Below, piece by piece: positions 63,905 to 64,000 of a stretch of DNA of 64,000 nucleotides. Numbering within the stretch: position 1 is the first letter of the stretch; every line of letters starts with the position of its first letter. Origin of the DNA: Opitutia bacterium UBA4506 (GTDB lineage: Bacteria; Verrucomicrobiota; Verrucomicrobiia; Opitutales; Puniceicoccaceae); NCBI GenBank assembly GCA_002388665.1, contig DGMY01000089.1, forward strand, positions 1-64,000, read 5' to 3'. The translations under genes were made by a program, and so were the position numbers. The notes beneath the pieces are model-generated. The model saw nothing but the letters and a program-made list of their open reading frames with translations. It was not told where the DNA came from and did not search any database.

Positions 63905-64000
63905 ATGTGGAAAAAAATCCTACTCATCCCGATTCTCGGTCTTCTCTTCGCCTCCCTTCCCGCCCACGCCGCTAACCCGGTCAACAAAACACTGTTCGGG
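63905..64000 (+). CDS. Exported protein, N-terminal fragment
   Basis: The first 32 codons of a protein cut by the window edge. MWKKILLIPILGLLF followed by ASLPAHAANPV is a clear Sec signal peptide with cleavage after AHA. The early mature sequence NPVNKTLFG is not enough to assign a family, although YHS-domain proteins often begin this way. A 60-base gap separates it from the UbiA-like gene. Confidence 0.65.
   Translation, partial: MWKKILLIPILGLLFASLPAHAANPVNKTLFG

Noticed and set aside
1..64000. tRNA, rRNA, CRISPR arrays, insertion sequences, prophage
   Set aside because: Searched by eye on both strands for cloverleaf arms, regular spacers, transposase and integrase motifs and terminal repeats; none found.

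Overview
The window looks like a chromosomal segment of a Verrucomicrobiota bacterium, probably of the class Opitutae. This is inferred from gene content, not from a 16S gene, which is absent. The strongest pointer is a five-gene pilus/secretin cluster (17959-25434) whose members and order match the Amuc_1098-Amuc_1102 locus of Akkermansia. Supporting signs are a SecDF fusion next to yajC, a 31-residue COX24-type ribosomal protein after rpsT, and DUF3096 and DUF3127 proteins. The DNA is moderately GC-rich, genes are tightly packed with many ATGA overlaps, and nearly everything reads as core genome. I saw no tRNA, rRNA, CRISPR array, insertion sequence, integrase or phage gene.

Layout. 0-7.4 kb (minus strand): an Nramp-like transporter, then an overlapping operon trpB - TPR membrane protein - nucleoside deoxyribosyltransferase - upp, then a GAF/SpoIIE-type phosphatase with a possible terminated small RNA upstream. 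7.6-13.6 kb (plus): carbohydrate genes pfp, malQ, zwf and opcA with a YraN protein between malQ and zwf. 13.7-15.3 kb (plus): a type IV pilus platform protein and a DciA-like helicase loader. 15.3-25.4 kb (minus): tatC, a DPxGA-repeat protein and the pilus/secretin operon. 25.6-34 kb: Nudix hydrolase, dprA, a MEKHLA protein, an ATP-grasp amidoligase with a GNAT partner, a ClC exchanger, and hflX-oppA. 35.7-39.6 kb (minus): a compact folate/p-aminobenzoate operon, folP-folB-folK-pabB-pabC. 40.7-44.5 kb (plus): haem A synthesis (ctaA, ctaB, DUF420) and a transglutaminase-like protein. 44.5-50.8 kb: DUF3096, FmdB-like protein, cardiolipin synthase, an EEP nuclease/phosphatase, secDF and yajC. 50.9-52.2 kb (plus): rpsT, a degenerate RluA-like pseudouridine synthase, the COX24-type protein and a strong terminator. 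52.2-64 kb: MscS channel, a small secreted protein, a DUF3127 SSB-like protein, pta, a peptidase M23/lipoprotein/unknown trio, a metallophosphatase, deoA, argS, a UbiA-like membrane protein and the start of an exported protein.

How the genes work together. The minus-strand cluster builds a pilus-like envelope machine: a PilM-PilN fusion at the inner membrane, an Amuc_1100-type PilO analogue, an Amuc_1099-type PilP analogue and a secretin, with the PilC-type platform protein encoded about 3 kb away. pfp, malQ, zwf and opcA feed glucan breakdown into glycolysis and the oxidative pentose phosphate pathway. The upp, ndt and deoA genes salvage pyrimidines and deoxynucleosides.

There is no gene-free stretch longer than 300 bases. 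The larger gaps (1346-1501, 7352-7618, 13582-13733, 16155-16357, 17699-17958, 30582-30799, 40461-40708, 53302-53520) hold nothing I could assign beyond the terminators and candidate sites listed.
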